NCBI GenBank assembly: GCA_004295045.1
Contig: SHND01000062.1
Span: 1-46,411, forward strand
DNA length: 46,411 nucleotides
Source of the DNA: Chloroflexota bacterium
GTDB taxonomy: Bacteria > Chloroflexota > Anaerolineae > UBA4142 > SHND01
Reading direction: 5' to 3'
Below, piece by piece: positions 31,875-40,345 of the stretch. The position numbers and the translations under genes are program-made. The first letter of the stretch is position 1. Each line of letters opens with the position of its first letter. Below the pieces are notes generated by a model, which searched no databases, was not told the origin of the DNA, and saw nothing but the letters and a program-made list of their open reading frames with translations.

Positions 31875-32624
31875 TTAATGGAGGATTTGCGAGAGGAATT
31901 TTTTGGTGCGGTCTTGCTGGGGATTTTCGAAAATTTCGTTCGGCGTGCCTTGCTCGACGATGCTGCCCGCGTCAAAAAAGACGAGCCGATGCGCGACGCT
32001 GCGCGCGAAACCCATCTCGTGCGTCACCACGAGCATCGTCATGCCCGATTCGGCGAGGTCGGTCATAGCATCCAAGACTTCTTTGATCATTTCGGGGTCG
32101 AGCGCGGAGGTCGGTTCGTCAAACAACATGATTTTCGGCTGCATCGCCAACGCGCGCGCAATCGCCACGCGCTGCTGCTGTCCGCCCGAAAGTTGTCCCG
32201 GATATTTGTCGGCTTGTTCGGCGATGCCCACGCGTTTCAATAATTCGCGCGCGGTTTCTTCGGCGAGCGGGCGTTTCCATTTCCGCACCCACATCGGCGC
32301 GAGCGTGATATTTTGCAGAACCGTGAGATGCGGGAACAAATTGAATTGTTGAAAGACCATGCCCACTTCGGCGCGAATTTTTTCAATGTTGCGAATGTCG
32401 TTCGTCAATTCGATGCCGTCCACGATAATTTGCCCGCGCTGATGTTCTTCCAGACGGTTGATGGTGCGAATGAACGTGGACTTGCCCGAACCCGATGGTC
32501 CGAAAATCACAACGACCTCGCCGCGTTTCACATTCATCGAAACGCCGCGCAGCGCGTGAAATTGTCCGTACCATTTGTGTACGTCACGCGCGATGATGAT
32601 GTCGGTGTTATTGGATTCTGACAT
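31875..32624 (-). CDS. aapP: Polar amino-acid ABC transporter ATPase (GlnQ/AapP type)
   Basis: 249 residues from the ATG at 32624. All ABC ATPase motifs are intact: Walker A GPSGSGKS, Q-loop MVFQQFNLFPHLTV, signature LSGGQQQRVAIARAL, Walker B MLFDEPTSALDPE, and the H-loop VVTHEMGF. The length and the RRxxFVFQ-type segment place it with the polar amino-acid uptake ATPases. It powers import with the permeases and binding protein encoded at 33358-37274. In the usual aapJQMP order it should directly follow the second permease, but a toxin-antitoxin pair on the opposite strand separates them by 733 bases. The ribosome binding site is weak, so it probably needs its own promoter inside that insert. 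Confidence 0.92.
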   Translation of the reverse strand: MSESNNTDIIIARDVHKWYGQFHALRGVSMNVKRGEVVVIFGPSGSGKSTFIRTINRLEEHQRGQIIVDGIELTNDIRNIEKIRAEVGMVFQQFNLFPHLTVLQNITLAPMWVRKWKRPLAEETARELLKRVGIAEQADKYPGQLSGGQQQRVAIARALAMQPKIMLFDEPTSALDPEMIKEVLDAMTDLAESGMTMLVVTHEMGFARSVAHRLVFFDAGSIVEQGTPNEIFENPQQDRTKKFLSQILH

Positions 32625-32630
32625 GATTTC

Positions 32631-32659
32631 TTGACGCCCTTGTATTGAAATGCTAGACT
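32631..32659 (+). promoter_or_regulatory. Promoter of the second toxin-antitoxin operon
   Basis: TTGACG (32631-32636), a 17-base spacer and TAGACT (32654-32659), followed by GAGGAG and the ATG at 32677. It lies in the gap upstream of aapP, so the two opposing transcripts share this stretch. Confidence 0.6.
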
Positions 32660-32676
32660 GACGATGAGGAGTTGAA

Positions 32677-32928
32677 ATGACTACAATTGTGATCGAACAA
32701 GCCGAAGTACGATTGACGCCACAGCAGCTCGTCACCGCACTGCAACAACTTTCGCCGGAGGAACTGGAAAACGTCTTTCGCCAACTCGATAGTCCATCCT
32801 GGCAGGCGCGTTTTGATGAGTTGTTGACGCGTGTGCGTCAGCGCGCCGACCAGAACCCAATCACTGACGATGAAATTGATGCAGAAGTAGAATCTGCGCG
32901 CAATGAATTTTATGCGAGTCGTTCTTGA
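32677..32928 (+). CDS. Antitoxin-like protein
   Basis: 83 residues with a GAGGAG ribosome binding site. The sequence is charged and helical (LTPQQLVTALQQLSPEELENVFRQLD), then QARFDELLTRVRQRADQNPITDDEIDAEVESARNEFYASR, a pattern common in antitoxins that pair with COG1569-type PIN toxins. The C-terminal helix would occupy the toxin active site. Its last 26 bases overlap the toxin gene. It is on the plus strand, opposite to the amino-acid transporter genes on both sides. Confidence 0.75.
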   Translation: MTTIVIEQAEVRLTPQQLVTALQQLSPEELENVFRQLDSPSWQARFDELLTRVRQRADQNPITDDEIDAEVESARNEFYASRS

Positions 32929-33349
32929 TCTGAATCTGTTTGTCAGCGCGCTCATTGGAAAAACCGCTACCCGCGCTATCCTCGACCATTGGCGCACTCA
33001 ACAGTTTGTGCTTGTTCTTTCCGAACGACTCCTCGCCGAACTCCGCGCCGTTCTCGCTCGCCCCAAGTTCCAAAGGTATTTCACAGTTGACGATGTTCAA
33101 GTCTTGATCGCGTTGCTTGAGGAACATGCTGAATTCGTTGAGCCAACCATTCGGCTTGAGTTGTCCCGCGACGCCAAGGACAATATCCTACTTGATGTGG
33201 CTGCCACTGCGCACGCGAATTATCTTGTCACGGGCGATAAAGATTTGCTCGATGATCCTGTTTTAATCAAGACCATGCTGGAACAATATGGTGTGCAAGT
33301 TATTCCTGCCAACACATTCTTGGAAATACTTGCGCGCGAAAGTGAATAG
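32903..33349 (+). CDS. PIN-domain toxin (COG1569-like)
   Basis: 148 residues from the ATG at 32903; an ATG nine bases later (MRVVLDL) is equally possible. Visible PIN residues are Asp9 (VVLDLNLFVSAL), Glu46 (ERLLAELRA), the Asp pair in SRDAKDNILLDVA, and Asp in VTGDKDLLD. COG1569 members are putative toxins that are predicted ribonucleases. Overlap with the upstream antitoxin gene supports the pair. The module interrupts the aap operon and ends nine bases before the stop of the permease gene, which runs the other way. Confidence 0.88.
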   Translation: MNFMRVVLDLNLFVSALIGKTATRAILDHWRTQQFVLVLSERLLAELRAVLARPKFQRYFTVDDVQVLIALLEEHAEFVEPTIRLELSRDAKDNILLDVAATAHANYLVTGDKDLLDDPVLIKTMLEQYGVQVIPANTFLEILARESE

Positions 33350-33357
33350 TTCAGAGG

Positions 33358-34545
33358 TTACCTCTCCCCCACCCCCAGCGTTTTTTCCAATCTCCGACTT
33401 CCGTACGACATCGCATACGCAAACACAAAATAGATCGCGGCGATGAAAACATAAACTTCGGTGAGATGTCCCAAAAATTCGGGCTGATTCGCGGCAGCGT
33501 TGGCGATGCGCGCGAGGTCGAGCAAGCCGACGATGGCAACGAGCGACGTATCTTTGAACAGGGAAATAAATTGTCCCACCATCGCGGGAATCGTCGCGCG
33601 CAATGCTTGCGGCAAAATAATCAACAGCAAGGTTAATGGTCCGTTCAAGCCCAACGCGCGCGCCGCTTCGGATTGTCCGCGCGGAATGGCTTGCAATCCG
33701 CCGCGCACGATTTCTGCCACATACGCGGCGGTAAAAATGGTAAAGCCCACCATCGCGCGCACCGCGCGTTCAACCGTCATCCCTTCCGGTAAAAAGAGCG
33801 GCAGCATAATTTGCATCATAAACAGCACCGTGATTAACGGCACGCCACGAATCAATTCGATATAGCCGATGCAAAATCCGCGAATGACCGGATACGTGCT
33901 TTGCCGTCCCACCGCAAGCAATACGCCAAGTGGAAACGACGCGGCGATGCCGACGATGGCGAGCGTGAGCGTGAGCAACAAGCCGCCCCATTGGTCAGTT
34001 TGCACGCGCGGGATTCCGCCGACCCCATACAATAAAATTCCGATGACGGGCAAAGACAAGAGCCACGCCCACACCAACACGCGCCGCGCTTGCGTGAAAT
34101 GACCGACTGCGAACCCGGCGGCGAGCATCGCGAATGATGCCAGGAACCAAACGCGTTCACCCGCCGCAAAGGGCAACACGGCGGAAGTGAGCAAGACGGC
34201 GCCGAGCAGGATTGCCGCCGAACGCGCGACGCCTTGCCAGATCGCCCAACTTGCGCCAACGAGAAAAGCAAAAATCGCAACGCTCGTTTGCACGCGCCAC
34301 GTTTGGTCGGCGGGATACGGACCCACCATGAACAAGCGTATGTTAGCTGTAATCACATCCCAATCCGCCGTCGTCACCAAATTCCAAATGCCGCTGACTA
34401 TCGCATAAACCACATAGAGCGCGATCAATGTTAGCAGCGCGTTGTACCACGTGCTGAACAAATTTTTTCGCAGCCAGCCGATAACGCCGATTTCAGTTAC
34501 GGGTGGCGGCAATGGCTCAGAGCGGGGTTGGGTTTGTGTTGCCAT
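33358..34545 (-). CDS. aapM: Polar amino-acid ABC permease (AapM type)
   Basis: 395 residues from the ATG at 34545; the frame further upstream lacks family sequence. Hydrophobic throughout, with the extra N-terminal membrane part typical of AapM. The C-terminal permease domain (about 200-385) has the coupling loop EAARALGLNGPLTLLLIILPQAL and the segment FKDTSLVAIVGLLDL, as in His/Gln/Arg-type permeases. It forms a heterodimer with the product of the gene just upstream. The expected ATPase gene is displaced by the toxin-antitoxin insert, whose toxin gene ends nine bases from this stop codon. Confidence 0.9.
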   Translation of the reverse strand: MATQTQPRSEPLPPPVTEIGVIGWLRKNLFSTWYNALLTLIALYVVYAIVSGIWNLVTTADWDVITANIRLFMVGPYPADQTWRVQTSVAIFAFLVGASWAIWQGVARSAAILLGAVLLTSAVLPFAAGERVWFLASFAMLAAGFAVGHFTQARRVLVWAWLLSLPVIGILLYGVGGIPRVQTDQWGGLLLTLTLAIVGIAASFPLGVLLAVGRQSTYPVIRGFCIGYIELIRGVPLITVLFMMQIMLPLFLPEGMTVERAVRAMVGFTIFTAAYVAEIVRGGLQAIPRGQSEAARALGLNGPLTLLLIILPQALRATIPAMVGQFISLFKDTSLVAIVGLLDLARIANAAANQPEFLGHLTEVYVFIAAIYFVFAYAMSYGSRRLEKTLGVGER

Positions 34546-34620
34546 ACTTGAGATGGAGAGAGGGAGTGAGTGATGGAGTGAAAAAGACGCTCTCAATCAC
34601 TACACCTCTCTAGCTCCTCA

Positions 34621-35802
34621 TCATCTCTCTACGAGCTTGAAGCGCGCGTTCAGTCCGTTCATTGCGGTGGAGATGATTAAACTGATAATGAGATACGCGA
34701 CCATAATCATCAAAATCACTTGGAGCGTTTGCCCCGTCTGATTGAAAATCGTGTTGCTCACGTAAAACAAATCCGCATAGCCCACCGCAATCGCGAGCGA
34801 AGAATTTTTGGAAAGATTGAGATACTGATTCGTGAGCGGCGGAATAATCACGCGCAGCGCGAGAGGAATGACGACGAGTCGCAGCGTTTGGATGTAACTT
34901 AAACCGAGCGCGCGCGCGGCTTCGACCATTCCGCGCGGGACGGCTTGAATCCCCGCGCGCACAATTTCGGCAATGAACGCGCCGGTGTACACCACGAGCC
35001 CCAACAACAATGCCGCGTATTCGGGCGAAAGGGTGACGCCGCCGCCAAAATTGAAACCGCGAATTTCGGGAACGGATGGTGTGAATGGTTGAAGCGCCAC
35101 CGCCGCCGCGAGCGCAATCGCAAGCCAGACGAGAAATGCCCAGCCGCCGCGCCATTCATAGATGAACGGTTTCTCGACCCGTCCCAACAATTTGTAAACG
35201 CCAAACGCGGCGAGAATCCCGGCGCCCGCGATAACGAGCCACGCGGTAAACGTTTCGTTCGGCGTGAACCACGGGACCGCAAGCCCGCGATTGCTGAGGT
35301 AAATTCCACCGGGAATCTCGATGCTGTCGCGCACGCGCGGCAATTTCAAGATGCCGACAAAGTACCAAAAGAAAAGTTGAATGAGCAGCGGTGTGTTGCG
35401 AAAAATTTCAACATACACTTGCGCGATTTTTGCGATCAACCAATTCGAGGAAAGGCGCGCAATGCCTGCGACGAGTCCGAGCAGTGTCGCCAAAATAATT
35501 CCAACAATGACGACGCGCAGTGTATTCAGTACGCCGATAAAAAATGCGTACAAGTACGAATCGGTCGCGGGATCGTACGGCAGTGACGTTTCCGAAAGCG
35601 CAAACGAAGCGGCATTTTCCAAAAACGCAAAACTGAATGCGCCGCCGATGCGCGCCATGCCGCGCACTACGTTATTCCACAAAAACCAACCGACGAGCAG
35701 CACGAGCGCGACGAACGCGATCTGCACGAGGACGCGCAAGACGCGCACATCGCGGTAAAACGGTACAGAGGATTGGGAAAGGGGAGGGGGCGGGGATGCC
35801 AT
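34621..35802 (-). CDS. aapQ: Polar amino-acid ABC permease (AapQ type)
   Basis: 393 residues. About eight membrane segments, with a large hydrophilic insert (about 160-200) typical of AapQ. The conserved loop EAARALGLSYIQTLRLVVIPLAL and the segment LSKNSSLAIAVGYADLFYV are present. It pairs with the downstream permease 75 bases away to form the transmembrane channel for polar amino acids. The solute-binding protein gene lies upstream, with a MITE-like palindrome in the gap between. Thus the transport genes are in the usual J-Q-M order. Confidence 0.9.
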   Translation of the reverse strand: MASPPPPLSQSSVPFYRDVRVLRVLVQIAFVALVLLVGWFLWNNVVRGMARIGGAFSFAFLENAASFALSETSLPYDPATDSYLYAFFIGVLNTLRVVIVGIILATLLGLVAGIARLSSNWLIAKIAQVYVEIFRNTPLLIQLFFWYFVGILKLPRVRDSIEIPGGIYLSNRGLAVPWFTPNETFTAWLVIAGAGILAAFGVYKLLGRVEKPFIYEWRGGWAFLVWLAIALAAAVALQPFTPSVPEIRGFNFGGGVTLSPEYAALLLGLVVYTGAFIAEIVRAGIQAVPRGMVEAARALGLSYIQTLRLVVIPLALRVIIPPLTNQYLNLSKNSSLAIAVGYADLFYVSNTIFNQTGQTLQVILMIMVAYLIISLIISTAMNGLNARFKLVER

Positions 35803-35920
35803 TATTCTGTCTCACCATAAATGCTTAACAATGGCGATAGAATTTTGCCGGAAACAAATGCATTTTGCAAGAAAATTCCCTTGAAACGGTAAAGCAACTT
35901 TGGTGAGATGGAATAGGAAA

Positions 35921-36029
35921 TGTCATTGCGAGGGATGCGCTGCGCGATGTGTTCCATCGCCTCTATCACCGCAATCTTTGCGCGTGTCGCAGCGGGATTG
36001 CTTTATCAAGTACACCCCTCGCAATGACA
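35921..36029. repeat. MITE-like palindromic element in the aapJ-aapQ gap
   Basis: A 109-base element with terminal inverted repeats beginning TGTCATTGCGAGGG and ending CCCTCGCAATGACA (14 of 15 end bases pair). The inner part also has complementary GC-rich stretches. Similar TGTCATTGCGAG-type palindromes are spread through many bacterial genomes. It sits between the binding-protein gene and aapQ in the transcript. Confidence 0.7.
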
Positions 36030-36041
36030 ACCAAAAAATGT

Positions 36042-37274
36042 TTAGCGGAACGGCGGCGAGTACTGCAATCCGCCTTGCGTGTATGGCGTGTTCAGACCGC
36101 GCGGTACCTTGAATTTCGTATTGGGTCCGAGCGTCTTGTCAAAAATTTCGCCATAGTTGCCCACGAGTTTGATGACGCGATAGAACGCATCGGGACTCAG
36201 ACCCATGTCTTTGCCGAGCGAACCCGTGCCGCCGAGAAACCGTTTTGCATTCGTGCTGCCGTTGGCGAGTTGGTCGTCCACATTCGCTTTTGTGATGCCC
36301 AACTCTTCCGCGTACCACGTCGCGTACACGACCCAGCGCACGACATCCGCCCACTGCGCGTCGTTTTGCAGAACGGCGGGACTGAGCGGTTCTTTCGACA
36401 ACGTTTCTTCCATGATGACCCAATCGTCAGGATTTTTCAAAACGCTCGCGCGTTGTCCTGCCAATTGTGATTTATCGCTCGTTGCCGCGTCGCAGCGTCC
36501 TTCATCCAATGCTTTGTAGAGCGCGTTGGCTTCGGGAAAGGTGAGCGGCGTGAATTGGATATTTTGCGAATTGAACGTATCGGTCAACACCTGCTCGTTC
36601 GTCGTACCGGCGAGCACACAAATCGTCGCGCCTGCGAGGTCGGACAACTTGGTCGCGTTCAAACTTTTTTCCACGAGAATGCCGCCGCCGTCAAAGAATG
36701 TCGTCGGCAAAAAGTCCAGACCAACTGCGGTATCGCGGTTCGTGGTGAATGTGGTATTGCGCATCAACACATCCACTTCGCCGCTTTGCAGCGCGGCAAA
36801 ACGATTTTGCGTGGTGAGCGGGCGATATTCTACTTTGCTCACATCGTTGAACAAGGCACCGGCGAGAGCGCGACAAAATTCCGCATCAATGCCGCTGTAA
36901 CTGCCGTCCGATTCCAAAACGCTAAAGCCCGCGAGCTGCCCATTGATGCCGCAAATCAAATTGCCGCGATCGAGTACTGTTTTGAGACGTCCTGCGGCGA
37001 CTGCGGCGACAGATGTCGGTGGCGGAGCAGTGGGACCGCCGGCAGCTGCCGTTGGTGCGGCTGTGGCTTGCGCAACTTGAGTTGGCGCGGCAGTGGGCTG
37101 TGGTGCGGTAGTTGGCTGTGTTACTGCGGTTGGCTGCGGCGCGGTGGTCGGTGGCGGCACGGCAGTCGCTTGCGCAGAAGTCGTCGGTGTGGATACCGTC
37201 GCGCCCGCGCACGCGCCGACGCCGAACGCGACGAGGGCGACAACCGCGATCAGTACGATGGGGTAATGTTTCAT
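36042..37274 (-). CDS. aapJ: Amino-acid ABC transporter solute-binding lipoprotein (AapJ type)
   Basis: 410 residues from the ATG at 37274, with GGAGGAGGAG upstream. The lipoprotein signal ends in FGVGAC, so Cys21 would be lipidated. A long Thr/Pro/Ala-rich linker (about 25-95) leads to the binding domain. That domain has VLDRGNLICGING, GFSVLESDGSYSGIDAEFCRAL and VDVLMRNTTFTTNRD, as in AapJ/BztA general amino-acid binding proteins, whose usual length without the linker is about 340. It captures polar amino acids outside the membrane and hands them to AapQM. It is the first gene of the operon and is divergent from the sulfate-transport genes. Confidence 0.92.
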   Translation of the reverse strand: MKHYPIVLIAVVALVAFGVGACAGATVSTPTTSAQATAVPPPTTAPQPTAVTQPTTAPQPTAAPTQVAQATAAPTAAAGGPTAPPPTSVAAVAAGRLKTVLDRGNLICGINGQLAGFSVLESDGSYSGIDAEFCRALAGALFNDVSKVEYRPLTTQNRFAALQSGEVDVLMRNTTFTTNRDTAVGLDFLPTTFFDGGGILVEKSLNATKLSDLAGATICVLAGTTNEQVLTDTFNSQNIQFTPLTFPEANALYKALDEGRCDAATSDKSQLAGQRASVLKNPDDWVIMEETLSKEPLSPAVLQNDAQWADVVRWVVYATWYAEELGITKANVDDQLANGSTNAKRFLGGTGSLGKDMGLSPDAFYRVIKLVGNYGEIFDKTLGPNTKFKVPRGLNTPYTQGGLQYSPPFR

Positions 37275-37495
37275 GTCTCCTCCTCCAGAGATTGAACTGT
37301 GCCGTCGCGGCTGGTACGCGAGTGGTTCGGAAGAGAACCCAGTGGAATGCAATGTATTCGCTGTTAGGGATTTTGAGCAATCGAGAGAACCGAGGATCGC
37401 GCACTTATCGGACGGCGATGCGTTTGGTGGAGGATTGTAACACATATTTCACGCGTTGTGGCTGTGCAGCTTGTCTAAACTCAAACAAAGAGAAT

Positions 37496-37524
37496 TTGAC
37501 ACGTTTGGCGTTCGTGTTGATAGT
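37496..37524 (+). promoter_or_regulatory. Promoter of the sulfate transport operon
   Basis: TTGACA (37496-37501), a 17-base spacer and GATAGT (37519-37524), 10 bases before the ATG at 37535. The leader would be only a few bases, with no ribosome binding site. Confidence 0.55.
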
Positions 37525-37534
37525 TAAAAAAGCT

Positions 37535-38563
37535 ATGAAAGCATTCGCCTTTGTATTGTGCGCGCTTGCATTGTGCGCGTGCGCGCCTCAAGCATCTTTA
37601 ACCCCCGCTCCAACACAGCAAAAAGCAACGCTGATTCTCGGCGCGTTCACAACGCCGCGCGAAGCGTACGGCAAAATTATTCCACTGTTCCAAAAGTATT
37701 GGAAAGACAAGACGGGGCAAGAGGTTGAATTTCAGGAATCTTTTCTCGGTTCGGGGGCGCAGTCGCGCGCGATTGTGGATGGATTCGAAGCCGACATCGC
37801 CGCCCTTGCATTGGAACCCGATATCACGCGCATCCAGAAAGCGGGACTGATTACGCATGATTGGAAGAGCAAAGGGGCGAATGGGATGGTCACTGATTCG
37901 ATTGCAGTGATCGCCGTTCGCAAAGGCAATCCGAAAGGCATCAAGGATTGGAAAGATTTGGCACAGCCCGGTTTAGAAGTCCTCACGCCGGACCCCAAGA
38001 TCAGCGGCGGCGCGCAATGGAATGTGATGGCAATGTGGGGCGCGGCAGTGCGCGGACACGTGGATGGCTATGCCAAAGGGGATGATGCGGCGGCGCGTCA
38101 ATTCTTGAAAGATGTGTTAAAGAATGTGACGGTGTTGGATAAGGGGGCGCGCGAGAGTATCATCAACTATGAAAAAGGCGTGGGCGATGCGGCAATCACT
38201 TATGAAAACGAAGTAATCGTTGCGCAAATGGCGGGGCAAGATTACGAATATATGATTCCCACCTCAACAATTCTCGTCGAAAATCCTATCGCGGTGGTGG
38301 ACGCCAATGTGGACAAACATGGCACGCGTCAAGTCGCCGAAGGATTCCGCGATTTTCTCTTTACCAAACAAGCGCAGCAAGTTTTCGCCGAGTATGGTTT
38401 TCGTTCGATTGATCCCGCAGTGTCGGCTGCCCGACAATATCCCGCTGTACAAGATCTCTTTACGATCAAAGAACTTGGTGGTTGGTCCACCGTGACAACC
38501 AATTTTTTTGGAGCCGATGGCATTTACACAAAGTTGATTGAACAAGTCCAGGCAGGCGAATAA
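37535..38563 (+). CDS. Sulfate ABC transporter solute-binding lipoprotein
   Basis: 342 residues from the ATG at 37535. A lipoprotein signal (FVLCALALCAC) gives Cys15 or Cys17 as the lipid site. The mature domain is of the sulfate/thiosulfate binding family: LILGAFTTPREAYGKIIPLF, FQESFLGSGAQSRAIVDGFEADI, NPKGIKDWKDLAQPGLEVLTPDPKISGGAQWN, and VGDAAITYENEV. It delivers sulfate to the CysT/CysW permeases encoded next. The gap to cysT is 104 bases and holds a hairpin, so cysT may have its own promoter or be expressed at a different level. Confidence 0.92.
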   Translation: MKAFAFVLCALALCACAPQASLTPAPTQQKATLILGAFTTPREAYGKIIPLFQKYWKDKTGQEVEFQESFLGSGAQSRAIVDGFEADIAALALEPDITRIQKAGLITHDWKSKGANGMVTDSIAVIAVRKGNPKGIKDWKDLAQPGLEVLTPDPKISGGAQWNVMAMWGAAVRGHVDGYAKGDDAAARQFLKDVLKNVTVLDKGARESIINYEKGVGDAAITYENEVIVAQMAGQDYEYMIPTSTILVENPIAVVDANVDKHGTRQVAEGFRDFLFTKQAQQVFAEYGFRSIDPAVSAARQYPAVQDLFTIKELGGWSTVTTNFFGADGIYTKLIEQVQAGE

Positions 38564-38622
38564 GAATTTCACCTGCGATGCAAAGCGTCAGGACTGCACC
38601 ACCAATTCAAACGCGATTTTCC

Positions 38623-38655
38623 GCATGCGTTGCCCCTTTGTTTGGGGTATTGCAT
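38623..38655 (+). other. Hairpin in the binding-protein/cysT gap
   Basis: CATGC and CCCC on the left pair with GGGG and GCATG on the right around TTTGTTT, with an unpaired inner section. It lies 13 bases before the cysT start. No T run follows, so it is not a normal terminator; a regulatory or processing role is possible. Confidence 0.35.
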
Positions 38656-38667
38656 GGGTAGTGTAAA

Positions 38668-39540
38668 ATGGCAGTGATGGCAAACACCGCTGCCACAACT
38701 CCGCTTGCGGCACCGACAAAAGCGCGGCGCGTCTCGCGTCCCTGGGGACAATGGAGTTTGCGTGCGGTGGCTTTGATTTATCTAAGCGTGATGCTGCTCT
38801 TGCCGCTCGCCGCAGTGTTGAACGACGGTTTGAGCGGCGGCTTGAGCGGTTTGTGGGCGGACATTACGCGTCCTGCCGCATGGGCAGCTCTCCGACTCTC
38901 GCTCTGGACTGCAGCCGTGATGACCGTGATCAACACCATCATGGGCGTCCTGACCGCGTACGTTCTCGTGCGCTATAAATTCCCCGGACGTTCCTTCCTC
39001 AATGCAATTATTGATATTCCCTTCGCCATTCCGACGCTCGTTGCGGGTTTGATGCTTGTTGTATTGTACGGACCTCAAACGGCGGTGGGCGGATTTCTCA
39101 AACAGCAATTCGGGTGGCAAATTATTTTTGCGCCGCCCGGAATTATTTTGGCGCTCCTCTTTGTCAGTTTTCCCTTTGTCGTACGCACAGTGCAGCCGGT
39201 ATTGATGGAAATTGACACCGATCAAGAAGATGCCGCGGCGACACTGGGCGCATCGGGCTGGCGAACCTTCCGCCGCGTGTTGTTTCCCGCCATCGCGCCC
39301 GCCGTCATTTCGGGCGCGCTGTTGAGTTTTGCGCGCGCGCTCGGTGAATTTGGCTCCATCATTGTCGTTGCCGGAAACTTTCCGCTGCGTTCCCAAACGG
39401 CGGCGGTGTACGTGTTGAGCCAGATCGAATCGGATAATCAGCGCGCCGCGAGTGCGGTGTCCATTGTGTTATTGACGCTTGCATTTAGTTTGGTTTTTGT
39501 CGTGGATTTCATTCAGCGCCGACAGGAGCATGATGCATAG
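38668..39540 (+). CDS. cysT: Sulfate ABC transporter permease CysT
   Basis: 290 residues; an ATG three codons later (38677) is equally possible, since there is no clear ribosome binding site. Six membrane helices (first at about 31-52). The coupling helix region EDAAATLGASGWRTFRRVLFPAIAPAV and the following ARALGEFGSIIVVAGN are diagnostic for sulfate/molybdate-type permeases. It pairs with CysW, whose gene overlaps its end by 11 bases. Together they form the membrane channel for sulfate or thiosulfate. A TAGTGT box at 38659-38664 may allow separate transcription from here. Confidence 0.93.
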   Translation: MAVMANTAATTPLAAPTKARRVSRPWGQWSLRAVALIYLSVMLLLPLAAVLNDGLSGGLSGLWADITRPAAWAALRLSLWTAAVMTVINTIMGVLTAYVLVRYKFPGRSFLNAIIDIPFAIPTLVAGLMLVVLYGPQTAVGGFLKQQFGWQIIFAPPGIILALLFVSFPFVVRTVQPVLMEIDTDQEDAAATLGASGWRTFRRVLFPAIAPAVISGALLSFARALGEFGSIIVVAGNFPLRSQTAAVYVLSQIESDNQRAASAVSIVLLTLAFSLVFVVDFIQRRQEHDA

Positions 39541-40345
39541 TCCCAAAGGTTGGCTGCCCAAGCTTTTGATCGCCGTCGTCGTCGCCTATCTCTCGATTTT
39601 GATTTTGCTTCCGATTGCGGCGATTCTGCAAGGCGCGTTCGCGCGCGGCGTCGAAACCTTTCTCAATGCTCTGAGCGAACCGCAAGTGATTGCTGCCTTT
39701 CGCCTGAGCGTGACATTGGCGTTGGTTGCCGTCGTCGTCAACGCGGTTTTTGGCACCATCATCGCGTGGGTAATGGTGCGCCAAGATTTTTGGGGCAAAG
39801 GATTCTTTAACGCGCTGATTGATTTACCTTTTGTCGTCTCGCCGGTTATCACAGGTTACATGGTGGTGCTGCTATTTGGACGACAGGGCTGGTTCGCGCC
39901 TTTTGTGGAGGCGACGGGGCTGAAAGTTGCATTTGCTCTTCCGGGAATGCTGCTCGTCACTATTTTTGTTTCGCTTCCTTTTACCATTCGCGAAGTCATG
40001 CCGGTCTTGCGCGAAATCGGCACCGAACCGGAGCAAGCGGCGCATACATTGGGCGCGGGCGGTTGGCGCACTTTTTTGCGCGTGACCTTGCCGGGCATTC
40101 GCTGGGGTTTGTTGTACGGCATCAGTCTGACGCTGGCGCGCGCGCTCGGCGAATTTGGCGGCGTGTTGGTGGCAGGCGGAGGCATTAGCGGTCAGACCGA
40201 AACCGCAACGTTGTTTATTTTTGCCGCGCTGGATGAACGACAATACATTGCTGCCTACGCCGTCGCCATTGTCCTGGCTGTCGTCTCGTTTGTGGTTTTG
40301 ATCGGCATGGAAATTCTCCGCCAACGTTCGCAGGTCACACAATGA
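39530..40345 (+). CDS. cysW: Sulfate ABC transporter permease CysW
   Basis: 271 residues. Adjacent ATGs at 39530 and 39533, with AGGAG just upstream, overlap the end of cysT. Six membrane helices. The coupling segment EQAAHTLGAGGWRTFLRVTLPGIRWG and ARALGEFGGVLVAGGG match the CysW pattern. It is the second half of the sulfate channel. Its stop overlaps the ATPase gene by four bases (ATGA), so the ATPase is translationally coupled to it. Confidence 0.93.
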   Translation: MMHSPKGWLPKLLIAVVVAYLSILILLPIAAILQGAFARGVETFLNALSEPQVIAAFRLSVTLALVAVVVNAVFGTIIAWVMVRQDFWGKGFFNALIDLPFVVSPVITGYMVVLLFGRQGWFAPFVEATGLKVAFALPGMLLVTIFVSLPFTIREVMPVLREIGTEPEQAAHTLGAGGWRTFLRVTLPGIRWGLLYGISLTLARALGEFGGVLVAGGGISGQTETATLFIFAALDERQYIAAYAVAIVLAVVSFVVLIGMEILRQRSQVTQ

